A DNA stretch of 64,000 nucleotides from Skeletonema tropicum (GCA_037178625.1 CM074127.1:3968001-4032000); one strand, 5' to 3'; positions 1-10,092 are shown, counted from the first letter of the stretch. Translations and numbers: made by a program. Notes: a model not told the origin generated them from the sequence alone.

Positions 1-291
1 CGCAGGAGCTTTCCTTTCAAACGAGTGCGCTACCCCACCTGCCGCATCGTGCGCCTCTACACAGATAGCTCGTAAGCCGTAGCGAGCGGACAGTGCTGCT
101 GCAGATAATCCACCAATACCTGCACCGACTACGACAACGTCCCATTCTTCCTCCTTGTTGTTGCTGCTATCTACAGTGGCGAAAACACGTACGTTATTTA
201 CTCGCTTCGTAGAGATGGGTCGAAGAGAAAATGCATCAACGAAGGTGGAGCTCGTCAAGGCAGTTAAAGGTATTAGCGGTATAATCTTCAT
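1..291 (-). CDS. FAD-dependent oxidoreductase, carotenoid isomerase-like (N-terminal part)
   Basis: The first 97 residues of a gene that runs off the left edge. The start is the ATG at 291. The N-terminus is a hydrophobic signal peptide (MKIIPLIPLTALTSS) followed by DAF-SLRP, which fits the diatom plastid-targeting junction where F is the first residue after cleavage. About residue 50 a Rossmann dinucleotide-binding motif begins (VVVVGAGIGGLSAAAL), followed by an acidic residue ending the second strand (CVEAHD) and GG-VAHSFER. This GxGxxG plus GG.AHSF(E/D)R arrangement is typical of the carotenoid isomerase (CRTISO) and phytoene-desaturase-like amine oxidase superfamily, which binds FAD. I infer a plastid carotenoid or related isoprenoid oxidoreductase. 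The exact substrate cannot be told from this fragment. Other FAD-dependent desaturase-like proteins are possible. Confidence 0.75.
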   Translation of the reverse strand, partial: MKIIPLIPLTALTSSTFVDAFSLRPISTKRVNNVRVFATVDSSNNKEEEWDVVVVGAGIGGLSAAALSARYGLRAICVEAHDAAGGVAHSFERKAPA

Positions 292-766
292 GGTTGCATA
301 GAGCTCTCTCTGGCTTGCTTATAAGTGAAGTCAAGGTTGGAAAGCACTCTAGAGAGGGAACAGAGACGCAACTTGTTCCGCTGTTTTGGCTTTATTGTAG
401 CTGCGACTGCGCTTGGGCCGCGCCGGTGCTGTGATCTGGATGCTGTTGCTGTGAATGATGCGAGTGACTCATTGGCAAAACGGTTTGTTGGAGGGCTAAC
501 GGGATAAGTATGTAACATCATAGATAGGCGGCATCCAACACCATCATTCAATCATCACCTTCCTTCTTCTCACTTCACAACTTGAACTTGCTCTTGTTCA
601 CTGTGAGCATGCATGGTGAATGGTGATGTTGTTCATCGTTGCTTGACGTTGATCGTGCATAGCGTTGGACGCGTAGTGGGCGTAGAGATCATATTCTCTT
701 TATGTATCGCTTTCTTTTTAGAGATTGCATCATTTGACATTTGCCGCTGGTTGTCTCGTCTTCATC
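292..766. other. divergent intergenic region
   Basis: It lies between the starts of the oxidoreductase (minus) and the START-domain gene (plus), so it must hold both promoters. Short open frames are present on both strands but none resembles a protein. I see no recognisable element. Confidence 0.5.
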
Positions 767-2086
767 ATGATCGGGACAGAAGCAAACCGTGCGAAGAAGC
801 GGAAGAAGAAGCCGCAGGGCAATCAAAGCAATGATATTATCAACAACACCGCAGATGAAACCTCATTAAAAAGCCATGCATCTGATCTATGTGCTGAACT
901 CAAAGAACATGTATTCCAGGGGAGAATCTTCGATGCCCGTGTCACTGCATTAAAACTCAAGAGCATGAGAAACGAAGTTAGTGATACAGCTGTACGTACT
1001 AAAATTGAATCTGTCAATCACATCATTGAAGAAGTTCTTGAGCAAGCTGAACATGTTGATAGCATGCTTCACGATTTGCACTCCGACGATGGTTGGACTC
1101 TTGCAAAAGAAAGCAAGGGTGTGACAATACACTATCGACGGGAGGCAGGCACTACTATACATACCGTGAGGGCACAGACGCAGTTTCATAACTTCGAGCC
1201 AAAGGATTTTACGAAGCTCTGCTCTCTCTTTGTAGAAACAGAATGTATGCCGAAATGGTTTCCTGGTGGCATCATGAAAAAGGCAGATGTGCTTTCATGG
1301 CATTCAAAATACTCGAAAGTGATTCAGCTACATATTTCTCTTGGCCTTCTCCCGTTCCTGTCACCAAGAGATGCAATTGTGCATGGCAATGGTTTCCATT
1401 TGCCTGACCAGAATGCATTCCTAATTCGATCAAAATCTACACAAGATACCTCTTGTCGCCACTGTGACATACCAAAGCCTGCAAAGGGGATAGTCAGGAT
1501 GGATACAGAGTCAATTTTCTTCGTCCAATTGCTACAGAAGGATGTTATTGCATTCAAAATGATTGGTAGAGATGATTTGAAGCTTAAGTTTATTCCAAGT
1601 CCATTGCTCAATTACATTTCCCAAGGACATTTGCCTTACGAGTTGATGCGCACAGTAAAACGGACAATTAGAAACTTTGAAGGATCCGTATGGGATGAGA
1701 AGATGAAAGAGAGAGGGGCTTACTACAAAGAAATCGAAGATAAAGTACATGTCCAGTTGGACAGGGCAGGATCAAGCGTTGCATCGGATAGACTCAGCTA
1801 TGGGTCCAATGTTTCGAAAAAGCCTGCACCTTCAACAAAACGTTCAGAGTATGGCTCAGTGCTGTCTACTGTGGTTGCATTAGTAGCGATTGCAGTGTCA
1901 CTTCTCTTCACATACTGTTCAATGTCACGGAATGGTGCGGTTACATCACCGAAGCTAGTGACGAGGCTACTGGAAAACGAACACTTTATGCGTATCATTT
2001 CATCAGTGCCTACACTAATGATGTCGCTTGCATCCGTACGGAAAGTAGTAACCATGCTGTCCAAAAAGGCTGTCGTCATCCGATAG
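767..2086 (+). CDS. START-domain lipid-binding protein with C-terminal membrane segment
   Basis: A protein of 439 residues. The start is the first in-frame ATG at 767; the open frame continues upstream only through non-ATG codons. It begins with a basic cluster (AKKRKKK), then a helical region (about 40-100). A START/Bet v 1-like fold follows, roughly residues 108-330: GWTLAKESKGVTIHYR at its start, a central MPKWFPGG, LSPRDAIVHG, and a final helix with KERGAYYKEIED. START domains bind sterols, phospholipids or other lipids in a deep cavity and move them between membranes. A single hydrophobic segment (VVALVAIAVSLLFTYC) near residues 375-395 suggests membrane anchoring with the START domain in the cytosol. 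Ligand and organelle are unknown. The fold call rests on pattern, not on a search. Confidence 0.7.
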   Translation: MIGTEANRAKKRKKKPQGNQSNDIINNTADETSLKSHASDLCAELKEHVFQGRIFDARVTALKLKSMRNEVSDTAVRTKIESVNHIIEEVLEQAEHVDSMLHDLHSDDGWTLAKESKGVTIHYRREAGTTIHTVRAQTQFHNFEPKDFTKLCSLFVETECMPKWFPGGIMKKADVLSWHSKYSKVIQLHISLGLLPFLSPRDAIVHGNGFHLPDQNAFLIRSKSTQDTSCRHCDIPKPAKGIVRMDTESIFFVQLLQKDVIAFKMIGRDDLKLKFIPSPLLNYISQGHLPYELMRTVKRTIRNFEGSVWDEKMKERGAYYKEIEDKVHVQLDRAGSSVASDRLSYGSNVSKKPAPSTKRSEYGSVLSTVVALVAIAVSLLFTYCSMSRNGAVTSPKLVTRLLENEHFMRIISSVPTLMMSLASVRKVVTMLSKKAVVIR

Positions 2087-2146
2087 AATGCTCTTAAATC
2101 ATAATTGCTCGAATTGACTAATTATTTTTATCTAGTGAATTATGTA

Positions 2147-5100
2147 TTACTTTTTAGGATACTTGGCGCGATACATCTTCTTCTGCTCTTCTGGTAACTT
2201 GTTAATAGCCTCCAAGCTACTGATGCCTTGATCACCAGTATTTTCAAGCATTTTAGCGCATCTCATCCAGCCTTCCCATTGGCGTTTGTCTGAATATACC
2301 TGTCCCTCGACGAGACGAGGTAACAGCACATGGCAGATCCAAGAGTGCAAACTCTCGTGTTTTGAGCAAGTAAGAATGATGGTTCGCATATAGGCAAGTG
2401 GAAGTGATTCGCCTTCCAAGAATTTGCCACTAATGTAGTCTAAAGCTGCCTGCACAACGCGATCATTGAACACTTCATCATCCTCTAGACATACACGAAT
2501 AACATCCAAATACCGTTTCTGCGGAATCCCAATCGCATGAAAGTCCAACTGATGTAAGTAAACCATCTGCTCGCAGCTCGACATGCCACGCAGCGTATTC
2601 TCGCTCGGATCAGGTTCGTCTCGGAAAATCATTGCGTATCTACCAAGCCGCTCTGACATTCTATGGAGTGCTGTCTTGAGAATTTCGTCACTTCCTTTCA
2701 CAAAGACAGGGAGTTCTTTGAGCAACTCTACTCTCTGGATACCCGACACCACAGGCATGATGTAACGAATATCAGGCTTCCCATCAGCATCCAATCTTGC
2801 CTTTTGAATTTCTTGACACGCGTCAATCAGCTCTGGAGATGGCAGAGACTTATCAGCTGCAGTGACCAAGTTATCTAGGAAACAAATTAGAAGGGGTGCC
2901 TCCTTTTCGCTGGCCATATCAGCAACTTGCACAGCGATTTTTGCAGCACCGTGTTTCGTAGCGGCAGCTCTTGCGAGCTTGGGCATATTTGTCTTGATAG
3001 CTTTTGCGAGAACATCTGCACCGTCACGGCAACCATTTTCCATGATAGCCTTGATGATTTCAGGGCGACGCACCGCAAGAGCCATGACTAAGACAACGGG
3101 CTTTCTGACTCGATCTAGTGCTTGTTTTTCCTCGTCGCTTTCTGGGGCTAAAGATGATTTGGGGTTGTACCCGTGTTTTTCTTTCTTCCTTGCAGTTGAT
3201 TCGTTGGCTTTCTTTATTTTTCCGTGATTTTCGATGGCAAATCGAGTTGCGAATTCAAGCTCTTTCGCAGCAGAACTTATCACTTTGTCAGAACAATCAG
3301 CATTCTTTGGGAAAATAACATTCATTACCAACTTCAGGGCTTTGTCCTCGATTTGAGCACTTGCTGGTAAACGGCCCGAAGCAATAGCGACGGCGCAATC
3401 AACGGCACTTCCTCGTAAAGCATCACGTTGGAAGGCTACATCTCGAAGAATAAGCAAGGCTGCAGTAGCGCGCTTTTCAGCCGCAGCTTTTGCGGTACGA
3501 GCGGCAGCAGCTTCAGCGATTGTTTGACTTGGTGTTTTTGTTGAAAACTTCTTCACGACATCCTCAATGTCACAGAGTGAGCTAACTAGATTCAGTGATG
3601 ACGGTGTCAAGAAAGGTGCAGCCCCAAGCTGATGCGGCAATGATGATGCTGCTGCATTTGCAATTCGTTTCCGTTCATTATCTTTGGGGTTCTGGTTTGA
3701 GAGATCGCATGCGTTGACCACAGATGATACAAATAGATCAAGGCATTTCTCATATTTTGCCTTGTCCTCATTGAAACTGCACACATACGCCTCATTCAAA
3801 ATACGCATCGCCAAGGAAGATGTAGAAGCAGCTGAATTTATCACTTCAATCTCGTCTGTCGACACGTCATTGGGAGTCAAGTCATACGCAATAGAAGAAG
3901 AAACGAGAGGATTCTCCAGAGCAAATTCAAGCGCACCGGCAAGCTCTTCCTCTGATTCCGCATTCTTCTTCATACTACTCTCGACAGCTTCAACTGCCAT
4001 AACATGTGATCTTTCAATTTCGCTAGCATTCTTCACACCTTCCAAAGTCAAAGCCAGCCGGGCTGCAATTTGTTTTCCAAAATCTGCAACAGCGCTAGAG
4101 CGGGCAGTGCTAGAAGACATTAGCACACGGGAGAAGGCCATCGATGAGGCAAGCTTTGATTGCTCAGCAAATGCCTTTTCAGTGTTTTTTACTTTCTCTC
4201 CTTGAGCAATTTTCATCCCAGCATCAAGGACACTGCTATTCATCTTGAACGTAAGAATAGGCCTGCCGTCTTCACCAACTTCTCCTTCTTCGATAGCCCA
4301 GCCATCTCCACCATCACGGTCGTACCAGTGATTCTCTTCCATCGTTAGCGAAGCTCCATTACTTACCACAGCATCGACTACGAAGTCCAAATCAATCGGT
4401 TGCTTCCTCTGCTTACTTGAAGCCACAGGAGGTCGCTTGGAGGGTAGATTATCAAGATTGAGCAAAACAAGTTCACAGGCGTCAACCATACTCGTTGGTA
4501 GCTGAATCCCCGAACCCAAACCACGAGCCATCTTGGCAGCGCGAACCCTAGCCTGCGCATCATCAGTATCACGTTGGCGTTTCGCTGCACGAGAGTCATC
4601 TGCACTTGTGTCCCACTCATAAAATACAGCCGCACGATTTCGGGCAGCACGGCCACCTTTCATCAAATTTAGTTGTTGCTTTGATGCCTTGAGAGCGCGA
4701 TCGGCTTGAGTTTCCATGCCTGCCTGTTTGAGTGCATCTGTCAAGACCTCCCAGGAACCACTTGTTACTGACAGGAAATGCCGAAGGAGTGTCAAACATG
4801 ATGATCGTAAATGCGTACGAATACCAGTGATAGCAGCCTTTGATAACAATACTCCGTCGTTATCGGAAGCTCCGGGAGGATCGATCGCTCTTCTCGCAAG
4901 ACAAACTGATGATTCCTTAAAATAAACAGGACGTTTGGTCGCCAGCATCTGAATAGCATTGATAGAAAGGGAGTAGGATTTTTGAGATAGACCAAAGTCC
5001 AATTCAATGTTAGCGCGGTCCAAGGTAAACGAATGTTTGTCGCCTCCTGAAGCCTCTGCCTTCTCAGCATCAGTTTCGAAGTTAAGGAACGCTAATGCTG

Positions 5101-6376
5101 CAGGCTTCAAAATATCCAAAATCGGTGTAAATGGATTCGATCCTCCCATGAAATTGGACCCAGATGATGACGAAGCAGCTGCTGCAAGTAATAAATTGGG
5201 GTCAATAGCTGCTTGTCCACCCAGTAAGACTAAGCCCCTAAGAGTTGAGAAGGCATAGTCTCCAATCTCTTCCAAACTTTCTCTAGTGATAATTGGATGG
5301 CCTGGAGGAAGATCCTCCAACGAAAAATCATTTGCAATAGTATCCTTCTTCATCCTTGACGCTGCCTGCTGGAACGGGAGTTCCTTTTTCGAAAAGCACA
5401 GAACTACAATTTCCAAAAACTTGATACATGATGATCGCAATGCATCCCCCTCGACTTGGCCCTTCTTATCCAAACTGTTGGACTCCCCTGCCCTGGTTCG
5501 CTCTAAGAATAACCGGCCCAAAACACCCTCAATCATCCTCATGACAGGTAAGAATAATCGCAGCGCACCGGCATCATCAGCACTCCCAATCCGTTCTGCC
5601 ATGTACCTAAGACATGGTTTCAACGCTGCACTTGCACTGAGCACTCCACGACCAGCCGCACTCGCATCTAATGTTGCATTAGTAAAGGTCCCAGGAGTTA
5701 AATTGGGTATGGCACTTTGTACCCATCTCCGAAGTAATTCCGCTCTCCTAGCCGATTTGATTTGATTCCGCCTCTGCCCCTCAGCTGGATTGAATGGCGG
5801 AGCACTCACATGTCCACTCCCTGGCGAAATTCCCGGCCCGTACGGCCCAGCTAAGGAGGGCGCAGATGTACTTCCATCCAAATAACTCCCTGCCTTACAC
5901 CATTCACTGTGCAGAGTGTGAAATAAGGCCAACGACGCACTTCGTTTTGCGGGTATCGTATCACTCTGAGCCGACTCTAAAATTACCGGTAATATCAATT
6001 CCGAATTAATTCGCGTATAAATCTCATCCACGCACATTTCAATCGTATAATTCTGTGGATAGGAAGATGCCAACGCCCGTGCCGTAGATGGTCCAGTGTG
6101 TGCTGAAACTTCCACGACGGGACGGAGGATGCTTGCGAGCTCTTGATGTATCGATTGTTTTGCACCGCCAGGGGCTGTACTGCCAACTGTGCCAGGGTGT
6201 GATTTGAATTCATTTAGAGCAGTCACCACTCTTGATTCGAGATCATCCAGTGCCGATAGAAGCGGGGAGGCCTCTTCTTCGTCAATGTCGGAGGCATCCG
6301 AGTCAATGATGGCAGCGTTGTCATCATCGTCAATTAGTTGCTGATTGACATTATCGATTTCGTCTATTTGCATCAT
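2147..6376 (-). CDS. SYMPK: symplekin / Pta1-like mRNA 3'-end processing scaffold
   Basis: An intronless gene for 1409 residues, starting with a tandem ATG at 6376. The C-terminal 220 residues carry the symplekin C-terminal domain: LHQLDFHAIGIPQKRYLDVI, then LPLAYMRTIILTCSKH, and WEGWMRCAKML close to the end, matching the order seen in animal symplekins. The N-terminal part has an acidic start (IDDDDNAAIIDSDASDIDEEE) and then a HEAT-like helical region (about 60-300). Symplekin scaffolds the cleavage and polyadenylation complex and, in animals, histone pre-mRNA processing, bridging CPSF/CstF and the Ssu72 phosphatase in the nucleus. The length is near the animal protein (about 1270). The middle is diverged and Ala/Lys-rich. 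The family assignment is solid in the C-terminus and inferred for the rest. Confidence 0.85.
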   Translation of the reverse strand: MMQIDEIDNVNQQLIDDDDNAAIIDSDASDIDEEEASPLLSALDDLESRVVTALNEFKSHPGTVGSTAPGGAKQSIHQELASILRPVVEVSAHTGPSTARALASSYPQNYTIEMCVDEIYTRINSELILPVILESAQSDTIPAKRSASLALFHTLHSEWCKAGSYLDGSTSAPSLAGPYGPGISPGSGHVSAPPFNPAEGQRRNQIKSARRAELLRRWVQSAIPNLTPGTFTNATLDASAAGRGVLSASAALKPCLRYMAERIGSADDAGALRLFLPVMRMIEGVLGRLFLERTRAGESNSLDKKGQVEGDALRSSCIKFLEIVVLCFSKKELPFQQAASRMKKDTIANDFSLEDLPPGHPIITRESLEEIGDYAFSTLRGLVLLGGQAAIDPNLLLAAAASSSSGSNFMGGSNPFTPILDILKPAALAFLNFETDAEKAEASGGDKHSFTLDRANIELDFGLSQKSYSLSINAIQMLATKRPVYFKESSVCLARRAIDPPGASDNDGVLLSKAAITGIRTHLRSSCLTLLRHFLSVTSGSWEVLTDALKQAGMETQADRALKASKQQLNLMKGGRAARNRAAVFYEWDTSADDSRAAKRQRDTDDAQARVRAAKMARGLGSGIQLPTSMVDACELVLLNLDNLPSKRPPVASSKQRKQPIDLDFVVDAVVSNGASLTMEENHWYDRDGGDGWAIEEGEVGEDGRPILTFKMNSSVLDAGMKIAQGEKVKNTEKAFAEQSKLASSMAFSRVLMSSSTARSSAVADFGKQIAARLALTLEGVKNASEIERSHVMAVEAVESSMKKNAESEEELAGALEFALENPLVSSSIAYDLTPNDVSTDEIEVINSAASTSSLAMRILNEAYVCSFNEDKAKYEKCLDLFVSSVVNACDLSNQNPKDNERKRIANAAASSLPHQLGAAPFLTPSSLNLVSSLCDIEDVVKKFSTKTPSQTIAEAAAARTAKAAAEKRATAALLILRDVAFQRDALRGSAVDCAVAIASGRLPASAQIEDKALKLVMNVIFPKNADCSDKVISSAAKELEFATRFAIENHGKIKKANESTARKKEKHGYNPKSSLAPESDEEKQALDRVRKPVVLVMALAVRRPEIIKAIMENGCRDGADVLAKAIKTNMPKLARAAATKHGAAKIAVQVADMASEKEAPLLICFLDNLVTAADKSLPSPELIDACQEIQKARLDADGKPDIRYIMPVVSGIQRVELLKELPVFVKGSDEILKTALHRMSERLGRYAMIFRDEPDPSENTLRGMSSCEQMVYLHQLDFHAIGIPQKRYLDVIRVCLEDDEVFNDRVVQAALDYISGKFLEGESLPLAYMRTIILTCSKHESLHSWICHVLLPRLVEGQVYSDKRQWEGWMRCAKMLENTGDQGISSLEAINKLPEEQKKMYRAKYPKK

Positions 6377-6452
6377 CTTGGCTGGCTTCCTAACTGTGAT
6401 ATTTACTGATCGATAACAACAGGAATAGCACGGCTAGCTACTCAGATCGAAG

Positions 6453-6728
6453 ATGGATAGTAGATTCTCTTCTATTATTGCCAATTGGCTCATGGTTTTA
6501 GGATTTTACGCGGCGTTTGGTTCGAGATTGAGATGGGTATCTTCCATCTTCAAGCAGGAATTTCCACCAACTGTCGCATTTGGCGTGGTGTTGCACAAGC
6601 TAAATAAATATGTAGAAAGAGTGTTTCATAGCGTGGTAGCTTGCAAGTGCAGAGGTGATCACCCACAAACATGTAATAAGGTAATTAACGTGGTTTATCT
6701 TGATCTATCTCGTTCTATTAAACAGTAA
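6453..6728 (+). CDS. possible small protein of 91 residues, doubtful
   Basis: An ATG-started frame between the symplekin start and the 3' end of the SAP-domain gene. It has one hydrophobic stretch (IIANWLMVLGFYAAFG) and no recognised domain. It may simply be the symplekin promoter region. I cannot support expression. Confidence 0.15.
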   Translation: MDSRFSSIIANWLMVLGFYAAFGSRLRWVSSIFKQEFPPTVAFGVVLHKLNKYVERVFHSVVACKCRGDHPQTCNKVINVVYLDLSRSIKQ

Positions 6729-6772
6729 AACAAAATTGGGAATACTATTAGTCTCAGGATGATGCTTTGTTT

Positions 6773-8785
6773 TTATGATGACTCCTCCAATCTCGCAATA
6801 AGCTCAGCTTTCCTTCCGCTGACTTTTAAGCCCTTGCTTCGTAAGACATCTTTCAACGCTGCAACAGTCATTGATGAATAATCGGGCGTTGCTTCTTCAG
6901 TGACAGGTTCAACGACCTCAGGCACATCGTCGTCTTCTTCAACAACGGGAGCAGATCCAATTTCTGCCATTTCCTGTTCATATTTGCGAACAGCTGCACG
7001 AGCTGCTTTCCCTAATGCAGCTTCCTCTTCTTCTGACAGATCACCCATTTCTGTCTGGAGTACTTCATCCAGCATTTCAGCATCCTTACTATCTCCACCA
7101 ATGCCTGCAAGTTCATTGGCAAGGAGTACAGATGCCTCCCAATCATCGTCATCCATGAAATCATCATCGTCCTCTTCATCATCTGCCATCAACGCTTCTT
7201 GTTCTGCCATGAGACGCACTGCTTCCCTTGCCGCTTCAGCCTGTTGTTCTAATAGACGCGCTTCTTCTATAGCTTCTAATCGAGCTTGTTCGGCAGCTCG
7301 TTCTTCAGCCTCTTCCTTGATACGGGCCTCTTCCGCTAATCTAGCAAATTCAGCAAGTCTGGCCTCTTCCTTCTGGCGTGCTTCCTCCTCTTCGGCTTTC
7401 TTTTTGGCCTCAGCTTCAGCGGCAGCCTTGGCCTCGGCTTCTGCCTTAGCCTCTGCTGCTGCCTTGGCCTCAGCTTCAGCAGCTGCCTTCGCCTCGGCTG
7501 CTGCTTTTGCTTCTGCTTCAGCAGCTGCTTTTGCCTCTGCTTCTGCCTTAGCCTTGGCCTCAGCTTCAGCAGCTGCCTTAGCCTCCTCTTCTGCCTTCTT
7601 CTTGGCCTCAGCTTCGGCAGCTGCCTTAGCTTTGGCCTCAGCTTCAGCAGCTGCCTTCGCCTCGGCTGCTGCTTTTGCTTCTGCTTCGGCTGCTGCCTTG
7701 GCCTCTGCTTCTGCCTTAGCCTTGGCCTCAGCTTCAGCAGCTGCCTTTGCCTCTGCTGTTGCTGCTCTTTTCTCGTCTGCGATCTTTTTGTCTTCACTCA
7801 GTCTCTCCATTCTTGCCACCTCCGCTTCATCAGCTGTCATGCCCTCAGAAACCTGTGGTGTCTGCGATGGCGTTGATACCTCTTCAGCTGCAAATGGCTT
7901 GCCGTCAACCCTTGATTTTCTAGTTAATTCTGCCTCCTCGGCTGTCTGACCCTCAGCCAGTTGGACAATTGGTTCCTCTTTTCTTACCACTGGCGCACTA
8001 TCCGCCGTAGCTGCATCGATCAGAGTCTTGGCCCCCGAACCAATTGTTTTGGAAACTGCTTTCGAAACCTGGTCTAGTTTTCCACTATCCTCCCATTCAT
8101 CCACCTGTGCCACGGCTGCATCGGTTACAGCCTTTGTAAACTTGCCCACACCGCGGAGAAACTCACCAGCCTTTCCTTCCGTAATGGACACGTAGGAGGT
8201 AATAATTCCAATCGAGAGCGCCGCCACGATAGTTTTGAGGAGTGGTATAAATGGACCATAAAACAGGTAAGCAGTGAAAAAGGCAAGGAATGAACCATTG
8301 ATGAAAGCTCCCTGAATGACATCCTTTGGAACATTTTTCTGAATGGATGGGTTCACAAATAGTGGGTTGATAAATTCACTGGCTATTTTTTCACCCAATA
8401 GATTTTCCTCCTCCGCCTCTGCCAAAGCTTCAGAGATGATTGGCTTGGGAGGTCGAATTTCAGGAGGAGAAGGAACTTCCCAAGCTTTCTCGTCGTCCTC
8501 TGCTTCTGCTTCTTCTTCGCTGCTGTTGCTACTACCATCCTTAGGTTTTTCCATAGTAGCATAAAATGGTAGAGAGCTAGCTGATCGCTGTTGGAACCGA
8601 CCAAAAGCCGCTTTGAATTTATTGGGCATCATCCACTGGGTGGTAGTTGCAGTGCGACGATTGCTGCCGGGTGAGACATTATTGCGATGCATAGGTTGCC
8701 TTTGCAGCGATAGGGCGGTAACGCAGCTTACCGACGATGCAGATGTTAGCGCGGCGATAGCGATTGCGGAATTTAGCTTGGTCAT
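6773..8785 (-). CDS. plastid-type membrane protein with Ala/Glu/Lys coiled coil and C-terminal SAP domain
   Basis: An intronless gene for 670 residues with ATG at 8785. The N-terminus is a signal peptide (IAIAALTSASSVSCVTA) followed by L-SLQRQ. This could be the diatom plastid bipartite leader with L in place of the usual F, so plastid targeting is likely but not certain. Two hydrophobic segments lie at about 157-177 and 181-200. A low-complexity helical rod of A/E/K repeats covers about 340-470 and continues as charged coiled coil to about 545. An acidic linker (DDEEDDDDFMDDDDWE) follows. The last 36 residues form a SAP motif (MTVAALKDVLRSKGLKVSGRKAELIARL), a helix-extension-helix DNA-binding module found in chromatin and plastid nucleoid proteins. 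I infer a membrane-attached protein that could tether DNA. No specific family is recognised. Confidence 0.7.
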   Translation of the reverse strand: MTKLNSAIAIAALTSASSVSCVTALSLQRQPMHRNNVSPGSNRRTATTTQWMMPNKFKAAFGRFQQRSASSLPFYATMEKPKDGSSNSSEEEAEAEDDEKAWEVPSPPEIRPPKPIISEALAEAEEENLLGEKIASEFINPLFVNPSIQKNVPKDVIQGAFINGSFLAFFTAYLFYGPFIPLLKTIVAALSIGIITSYVSITEGKAGEFLRGVGKFTKAVTDAAVAQVDEWEDSGKLDQVSKAVSKTIGSGAKTLIDAATADSAPVVRKEEPIVQLAEGQTAEEAELTRKSRVDGKPFAAEEVSTPSQTPQVSEGMTADEAEVARMERLSEDKKIADEKRAATAEAKAAAEAEAKAKAEAEAKAAAEAEAKAAAEAKAAAEAEAKAKAAAEAEAKKKAEEEAKAAAEAEAKAKAEAEAKAAAEAEAKAAAEAKAAAEAEAKAAAEAKAEAEAKAAAEAEAKKKAEEEEARQKEEARLAEFARLAEEARIKEEAEERAAEQARLEAIEEARLLEQQAEAAREAVRLMAEQEALMADDEEDDDDFMDDDDWEASVLLANELAGIGGDSKDAEMLDEVLQTEMGDLSEEEEAALGKAARAAVRKYEQEMAEIGSAPVVEEDDDVPEVVEPVTEEATPDYSSMTVAALKDVLRSKGLKVSGRKAELIARLEESS
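7384..7752 (-). repeat. coding minisatellite for Ala/Glu/Lys repeats
   Basis: Imperfect short tandem repeats of GCT/GCC (Ala), GAG (Glu) and AAG (Lys) codons, in units such as AEAEAKA and AAAEAKA. The strand is purine-rich. The repeats make a spurious long Ser/Ala-rich frame on the opposite strand. The region probably varies in copy number among strains. Confidence 0.8.
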
Positions 8786-9183
8786 GATTTGATGAAGATT
8801 GGAAAATATACAATGAACGAGGTCTCTTCTGACAATAGCGTGATTTTAAGGTGCCATCAAATAGCAAAGAGGATGCCAATCCATCAAATAATATGGTTGA
8901 TTGAATTAGATTGAATATGAATTGATAGTCGCCGCGCTTTCAACAGCGAGCGTCCAATAAACTTCAAAAACAATTTTCAATTTTGGATTTTGGATTTTAG
9001 AGAGCCGATGGCGATGATAACTGAAATGTATCTTTTGCTGTGACAACCTCAACCTAAAACGTCAGCTAGCTACTTCTATCAAACGCAGTGACAAGTGGCA
9101 TGCAATGCGTTCATGATCATCTGAATGCGAATGACACTTCCTTCCAATCCTGTCTCGAAACAACATCGTAACAATCACTTAAG
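8786..9183. other. divergent intergenic region
   Basis: It separates the starts of the SAP-domain gene (minus) and IspD (plus), two genes with plastid-type leaders. It should contain both promoters. I see no gene or clear motif. Confidence 0.5.
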
Positions 9184-10092
9184 ATGATGCTGCTGACCAC
9201 TTTATGCCTTCAGCTGTTGCTGCTGTTGAAATCAACATGTGCATTCACGGCGCCATCCATCTCCAGCCAACTGTCGACTACTAAAACGACTTCGTCCATT
9301 TTTTCATCATCAAACGATGGGGAATTTACAGGCTTTGGCAATGTAGGCTTCCTTGTTCTTGCTGGAGGTACTGGTTCACGTATGAAAGCAAACATGCCCA
9401 AACAATTTTTAGATCTATCTGGATCGCCAGTGTTGCATTACTCATTGCACTTGTTCCTTGAAAAGCTACCTGAATATTGCGCACAAAATGGATTATCACC
9501 ACCCAGCACGGTAGTATTAGTGATGGATCCCAAGTATCAACCAGATTATCAGCCAATCGTTGACAAATACAATGGAAAATTGGCATTTGCTAATCCTGGT
9601 GTAGAGCGACAGGGCTCTGTCGAAAATGGTCTGAATAAATTGGTGGAACTTTCAAAAGAGAATAATGGTTCTCCCTGTGAGTTTGTCGCTGTCCATGATA
9701 GTGCACGACCATTGGTCACTATTCCTGAAATAGAATCGGTGGTGAGGGACGCACAGAGTGTCGGTGCAGCTGTGTTGGGTGTGCCTTGCAAGGCTACAAT
9801 CAAAGAAAGCGATGACGGTGTACTCGTACAACGAACAATTCCCCGTGCACGATTGTGGGAAGTCCATACACCTCAAGTTGTTAAGGTTGAGGCATTGTTA
9901 CGAGGGTTTGACAAGGTTGAAAAGGAAAATCTTGAGGTTACTGATGACGTATCCATCATTGAAGCTTTGGGAGAGCCTGTCAAATTGACTCTAGGAGAGT
10001 ACACCAACTTGAAGATAACAACTCCCGAAGATTTGGATGTCGCAACTGCTATTTTGAAGGATAGAGAAGATGATCAGATTAACTTAATTTAA
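9184..10092 (+). CDS. IspD: 2-C-methyl-D-erythritol 4-phosphate cytidylyltransferase
   Basis: A protein of 302 residues that joins CTP and MEP to make CDP-methylerythritol in the plastid MEP route to isoprenoids. The leader (LLTTLCLQLLLLLKSTC) is followed by AF-TAPS, a textbook diatom plastid-targeting junction. The catalytic domain begins near residue 55. It has LAGGTGSRMKANMPKQFL (nucleotide-binding loop with Arg and Lys), VHDSARPLV, VPCKATIKE, LWEVHTPQVV, TDDVSIIEALG and the closing LKITTPEDLDVA, all in the order seen in bacterial and plant IspD. Length minus leader is about 250, close to the family norm. The start is a tandem ATG at 9184. The assignment is firm. Confidence 0.95.
   Translation: MMLLTTLCLQLLLLLKSTCAFTAPSISSQLSTTKTTSSIFSSSNDGEFTGFGNVGFLVLAGGTGSRMKANMPKQFLDLSGSPVLHYSLHLFLEKLPEYCAQNGLSPPSTVVLVMDPKYQPDYQPIVDKYNGKLAFANPGVERQGSVENGLNKLVELSKENNGSPCEFVAVHDSARPLVTIPEIESVVRDAQSVGAAVLGVPCKATIKESDDGVLVQRTIPRARLWEVHTPQVVKVEALLRGFDKVEKENLEVTDDVSIIEALGEPVKLTLGEYTNLKITTPEDLDVATAILKDREDDQINLI

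Noticed and set aside
3684..4205. 173-codon plus-strand frame
   Set aside because: It lies wholly inside symplekin on the opposite strand and is Ser/Ala-rich by shadowing.
6900..7949. Long Ser/Ala-rich open frame (349 codons) on the plus strand
   Set aside because: It is the antisense of the Ala/Glu/Lys minisatellite in the SAP-domain gene; its composition follows directly from the repeat.
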